A stretch of DNA of 16,910 bases. Origin: an uncultured Collinsella sp. (GTDB taxonomy: Bacteria; Actinomycetota; Coriobacteriia; Coriobacteriales; Coriobacteriaceae). The stretch covers positions 1 through 16,910 of the forward strand of contig CAAFQT010000264.1 in the NCBI GenBank assembly GCA_900765185.1, read 5' to 3'. How positions within the stretch are numbered: the stretch's first letter is position 1; every line of letters begins with the position of its first letter. Of the stretch, positions 14,281 through 16,910 are shown piece by piece. The position numbers and the translations under genes were made by a program. Below the pieces are notes generated by a model, which searched no databases, was not told where the DNA came from, and saw only the letters and a list, made by a program, of their open reading frames with translations.

Positions 14281-16509
14281 TTACGCCTCCGGCACCTCAC
14301 CGGTCGCAAGAATCTGCTCGAGTGCGTCCTCGTCCAGCACGGGTACACCCAGCTGCTCGGCCTTGGTGAGCTTGGAGCCCGCTTTGGGGCCGGCGACCAG
14401 ATAGTTCGTCTTCTTCGACACGCTGCCCGAAACCTTGGCGCCGAGCACCTTGAGCGCCGCGCCCGCCTCGTCGCGCGTGCGGTTGACGAGCGTGCCGGTG
14501 AGCACGAAGGTCAGACCCGCAAGCGGCTGTGCGTCGGCGAGCTCGCCCGCCACGCCAGCTTCGGCCGCAGCTTGCGCATGAGCGGCGCCCAAGTCGACCT
14601 CGAGCGAAAGGCCCGCTTGGCGCAGACGTTCCAGCACGGCAAGGTTCTCGGGCACGGCCAGGAACTGCTTGACGCTCGCCGCAATCTTGGGACCGATGCC
14701 CTCGCACTCGGCGATATCCTCTTCGCTCGCCAAGATGAGCTTGTCAATCGACAGGAATCGCTCGGCGATAACCTCGCCCACACTCTTGCCCACATGGCGG
14801 ATGCCCAGGGCAAACAGCACGCGACCGAGCGGCTGGCTCTTGGACTTGTTGAGCTCGGCGATGATTTTCTCGGCCGTCTTGAGGCCCACCGGAATGGGGT
14901 CGCCCTTCTTGACGCCCTTTTTGCTGTTGGAGCTGGCGTACACGCGGCCCGTGTCCAGGCCGGCGATGTCGTCGACCGTGAGCTGGTAGAAGTCCGCGAC
15001 ATCATGGATCAGACCGGCGGCGATCATCTTGTCGACGATCTCGTCGCCCAGGCCGTCGACGTCCATGCAGCCGCGACTCACCCAGTGGAGCAAGCGCTCC
15101 TTGAGCTGCGCGGGGCAGTCGATGGACACGCAGCGGTAGGCCACCTCGCCATCCTCGTGAACCACGGGGCTGCCGCACACGGGGCAGACCTCGGGCATGT
15201 GCCAGTCGACCGAATCGGCCGGGCGCTTGTCGAGCACCGGGCCCACAACCTCGGGAATCACGTCGCCCGCCTTGTGCACGATGATGGTGTCGCCCTCGCG
15301 CACGTTTTTGCGGCGGATCTCGTCGATGTTGTGCAGCGTGGCGCGCGCGATAGTGGAGCCGGCAACCGTCACCGGGTCGAACTCGGCGACCGGCGTGAGC
15401 ACACCGGTGCGGCCCACCTGGATGCGAATCTCGCGCAGGACGGTCTGCTTTTCCTCGGGCGGGAACTTAAAGGCAATAGCCCAGCGCGGTGCGCGAGCGG
15501 TAAAGCCCAGGTCGAGCTGCTGCTGGAAGCTGTCGACCTTTACGACCACACCGTCGATGTCGTAATCCAGGTCACCGCGGTGCTCGAGCGCCTGGGCACA
15601 GAACTCGTGGACCTCGGCCGGCGTGGCGCAGCGTGCCACGTTGGGGTTGACGCTAAAGCCGGCGCTACGCAGCCAGTCCAGAAACTCGCGCTGGCTGTGG
15701 ACGTGCAGCGGATCAGTATCGGCGATGGCGTAGATAAAGGTGGCCAGATCGCGGCGCGCCGTGATCTTGGGGTCCTTTTGGCGCAGGCTGCCGGCGGCGG
15801 CGTTGCGCGGGTTGGCGAAGGGGTCGCGGCCCTCGGCATCGGCCTCTTCATTCAGACGAACAAAGCTGCCCTTGGGCATATAGACCTCGCCGCGCACCTC
15901 GATGGCGCGCTCGCGGTCGGCGCCCATATGAGCGAGCGCCGGCTCGGACAGGTGCATGGGCACATCCTTGATGGTACGCACGTTGAGCGACACGTCCTCG
16001 CCCGTGGTGCCATCGCCGCGTGTGGCCGCGCGCACGAAGGTGCCGTTTTGATAGGTAAGCGCAACGCCCAAGCCGTCAATCTTGAGCTCGCAGGTATAGG
16101 TGACGCTGCCGGCACCGAGCGCATCCTCGGTACGCTGGAGCCATGCGTCGAGCTCGTCCAGGTCCATGGCATCGTCCATGGAATACATGTGTGCCATGTG
16201 CGTTACCGGCGTAAACTGCTCGCTCACGTAGCCGCCCACGCGTTGGGTATAGCTGTCGGGCGTTACCAAATCGGGGTAGGTCGCCTCGATTTCCTGCAGC
16301 TCAACGAGCATTTTGTCAAAGGCGGCGTCCGTAATCTCGGGTGCGTCGAGCATGTAGTAGCGGTACGCGTGGTAATCGAGCTCGTGGCGCAGCTCAGCCG
16401 CGCGCGCTGCCGCCTGGGCATGGGCGTCGGCCGGTGCAGCGGCATCCGCGCTCGCGGGCGCTTCGGTATCGATGTCCACACCGTCACCAAACAGGCTCGA
16501 TTGCTCCAT
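14281..16509 (-). CDS. ligA: NAD-dependent DNA ligase LigA
   Basis: This 742-residue essential replication and repair ligase seals nicks using NAD+. Ala-rich residues 10-35 precede the Ia domain (LDYHAYRYYMLDAPEITD, contacts NMN). The adenylation domain has the nucleophile Lys143 in ELKIDGLG, with GDGTTGEDVS and NPRNAAAGSLRQ conserved, then the OB fold. The four-Cys zinc finger is Cys442, Cys445, Cys460, Cys465. Helix-hairpin-helix repeats (about 480-650) and a C-terminal BRCT domain (about 660-742, LTGTLVNRTRDEA) complete the usual order. A Lys/Ser-rich stretch (about 520-543, SSNSKKGVKKGD) within the HhH region looks longer than in typical LigA. The ATG at 16509 has AAGGAG at about 8 nt; an upstream in-frame extension to 16554 lacks support. 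It appears monocistronic. Confidence 0.96.
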   Translation of the reverse strand: MEQSSLFGDGVDIDTEAPASADAAAPADAHAQAAARAAELRHELDYHAYRYYMLDAPEITDAAFDKMLVELQEIEATYPDLVTPDSYTQRVGGYVSEQFTPVTHMAHMYSMDDAMDLDELDAWLQRTEDALGAGSVTYTCELKIDGLGVALTYQNGTFVRAATRGDGTTGEDVSLNVRTIKDVPMHLSEPALAHMGADRERAIEVRGEVYMPKGSFVRLNEEADAEGRDPFANPRNAAAGSLRQKDPKITARRDLATFIYAIADTDPLHVHSQREFLDWLRSAGFSVNPNVARCATPAEVHEFCAQALEHRGDLDYDIDGVVVKVDSFQQQLDLGFTARAPRWAIAFKFPPEEKQTVLREIRIQVGRTGVLTPVAEFDPVTVAGSTIARATLHNIDEIRRKNVREGDTIIVHKAGDVIPEVVGPVLDKRPADSVDWHMPEVCPVCGSPVVHEDGEVAYRCVSIDCPAQLKERLLHWVSRGCMDVDGLGDEIVDKMIAAGLIHDVADFYQLTVDDIAGLDTGRVYASSNSKKGVKKGDPIPVGLKTAEKIIAELNKSKSQPLGRVLFALGIRHVGKSVGEVIAERFLSIDKLILASEEDIAECEGIGPKIAASVKQFLAVPENLAVLERLRQAGLSLEVDLGAAHAQAAAEAGVAGELADAQPLAGLTFVLTGTLVNRTRDEAGAALKVLGAKVSGSVSKKTNYLVAGPKAGSKLTKAEQLGVPVLDEDALEQILATGEVPEA

Positions 16510-16657
16510 AGCGGCACTCCTTCGCTCGATTTCAAACGGATACAAGAGTACCACCGGTCACCATGGCGCCGAATAACCCTTTCGAACCGCACCGAATCGG
16601 CAGCCGCTAGACCGGGGCGGATCGCGCGATCAAACCATGCCCTTGCCGTTTCTAAAT

Positions 16658-16686
16658 GATCCGTTTTCCTCCGTCCCCAACGGATC
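16658..16686. other. GATCCGTT hairpin between ligA and the upstream gene's terminator
   Basis: GATCCGTT (16658-16665) and AACGGATC (16679-16686) form a perfect 8-bp stem with a 13-nt loop. It lies directly beyond the terminator at 16696-16731 and upstream of ligA. It could be a second termination or stability hairpin. No clear ligA promoter was recognised in 16510-16657. Confidence 0.35.
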
Positions 16687-16689
16687 AAT

Positions 16690-16731
16690 AAGAAAAGAGG
16701 GGCTGTCCTGCGTTGGCGGGACAGCCCCTCT
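16690..16731 (-). terminator. Rho-independent terminator of the gene at the right edge
   Basis: AGAGGGGCTGTCC (16696-16708) and GGACAGCCCCTCT (16719-16731) form a perfect 13-bp GC-rich stem with a 10-nt loop. On the minus strand TTTTCTTATT follows the stem. It is 27 bp after the stop codon of the partial gene. Confidence 0.88.
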
Positions 16732-16757
16732 GGCTTCGATATGTGCGATACGGTTCG

Positions 16758-16910
16758 TTAGAAACCCTGGCCGTAGCCTTGACCCTGGCCCTGGCCCTGC
16801 TGGCCCAGCAGCTCCTCCAGGTACTGGCGCAGCTGTTCATCGGTAATACCACCGTTGCCGGTGTCGGTCGCGCTGTCGTTCTGCTGCTGGTTCTGCAGCT
16901 CCTCGTCGGA
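16758..16910 (-). CDS. Unidentified protein, C-terminal 50 residues only
   Basis: An open minus-strand frame enters from the right edge and ends at TAA 16758-16760. The visible tail is acidic and Gln-rich (SDEELQNQQQNDSATDTGNG), then has a short amphipathic helix (ITDEQLRQYLEELL), and ends in a low-complexity Gly/Gln repeat (GQQGQGQGQGYGQGF). The strong terminator right after it supports a real gene end. Nothing here identifies the family; Gly/Gln tails occur on several kinds of bacterial protein. It is upstream of, and separately terminated from, ligA. Confidence 0.75.
   Translation of the reverse strand, partial: SDEELQNQQQNDSATDTGNGGITDEQLRQYLEELLGQQGQGQGQGYGQGF

Noticed and set aside
16620..16631. 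GATCGCGCGATC palindrome upstream of ligA
   Set aside because: Such GC palindromes arise often in this base composition, and nothing around it suggests an operator.
14158..16659. An 833-codon open frame on the plus strand opposite ligA
   Set aside because: Same reason: LigA motifs on the minus strand are unmistakable, and the plus-strand product is biased and featureless.
1..16910. CRISPR arrays, tRNA or rRNA genes, full insertion sequences
   Set aside because: No regularly spaced direct repeats, cloverleaf-like sequences, rRNA segments or transposase genes were recognised on either strand.

Overview
The window looks like chromosomal DNA of a high-GC Gram-positive of the class Coriobacteriia, most likely Collinsella or a close relative. 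This is inferred from the codon bias toward G/C, the strong AGGAGG-type ribosome sites, the gene set (PTS sugar operon, Mo-cofactor genes, two-subunit ABC exporter) and a nuclease-like protein of a type I associate with this class. No taxonomic search was possible. Nearly all genes lie on the minus strand; only the MATE and MerR genes are on the plus strand.

Region by region. (1) 1-3220, minus strand: a beta-glucoside utilisation cluster in the order antiterminator licT/bglG, PTS EIIBC permease, GH1 6-phospho-beta-glucosidase (cut by the window edge). A convincing ribonucleic antiterminator (RAT) hairpin lies in the licT leader. One arm can instead pair with the licT Shine-Dalgarno sequence, just before a U-run. 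(2) 3360-3944: a histidine phosphatase. (3) 4100-6449: molybdopterin synthesis, moaA followed 4 bp later by a moaC-mobB fusion gene. (4) 6682-7719: a probable AbiEi-like/DUF559-like nuclease gene broken by one in-frame amber codon, bracketed by two nearly identical 64-bp hairpin repeats. (5) 7935-11604: a heterodimeric ABC exporter with one degenerate and one canonical ATP site, behind a good sigma70-type promoter. (6) 11792-14110, plus strand: a MATE efflux pump and a MerR-family regulator, preceded by a textbook MerR-type promoter (19-bp spacer with a dyad). (7) 14281-16509: NAD-dependent DNA ligase LigA. (8) 16696-16910: a strong terminator and the Gln/Gly-rich C-terminus of an unidentified gene running off the window.

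The intergenic spaces are rich in hairpin repeats of at least four kinds: a 29-bp inverted-repeat pair around a 102-bp centre (367-526); a 57-bp repeat at 607-663 and 4046-4102; a CCACCACAAAGG hairpin at 3314-3354 and 4009-4041; and the 64-bp hairpin at 6581-6644 and 7823-7886. They resemble REP/BIME-like or non-autonomous elements, and several have probably been adopted as transcription terminators.

I found no complete new multi-gene system. The points most worth following up are the RAT/SD switch in the licT leader, the amber-interrupted nuclease between twin hairpins, the repeat families, and the self-contained MerR-MATE circuit beside a divergent ABC exporter. No rRNA, tRNA, CRISPR array or insertion sequence was seen.
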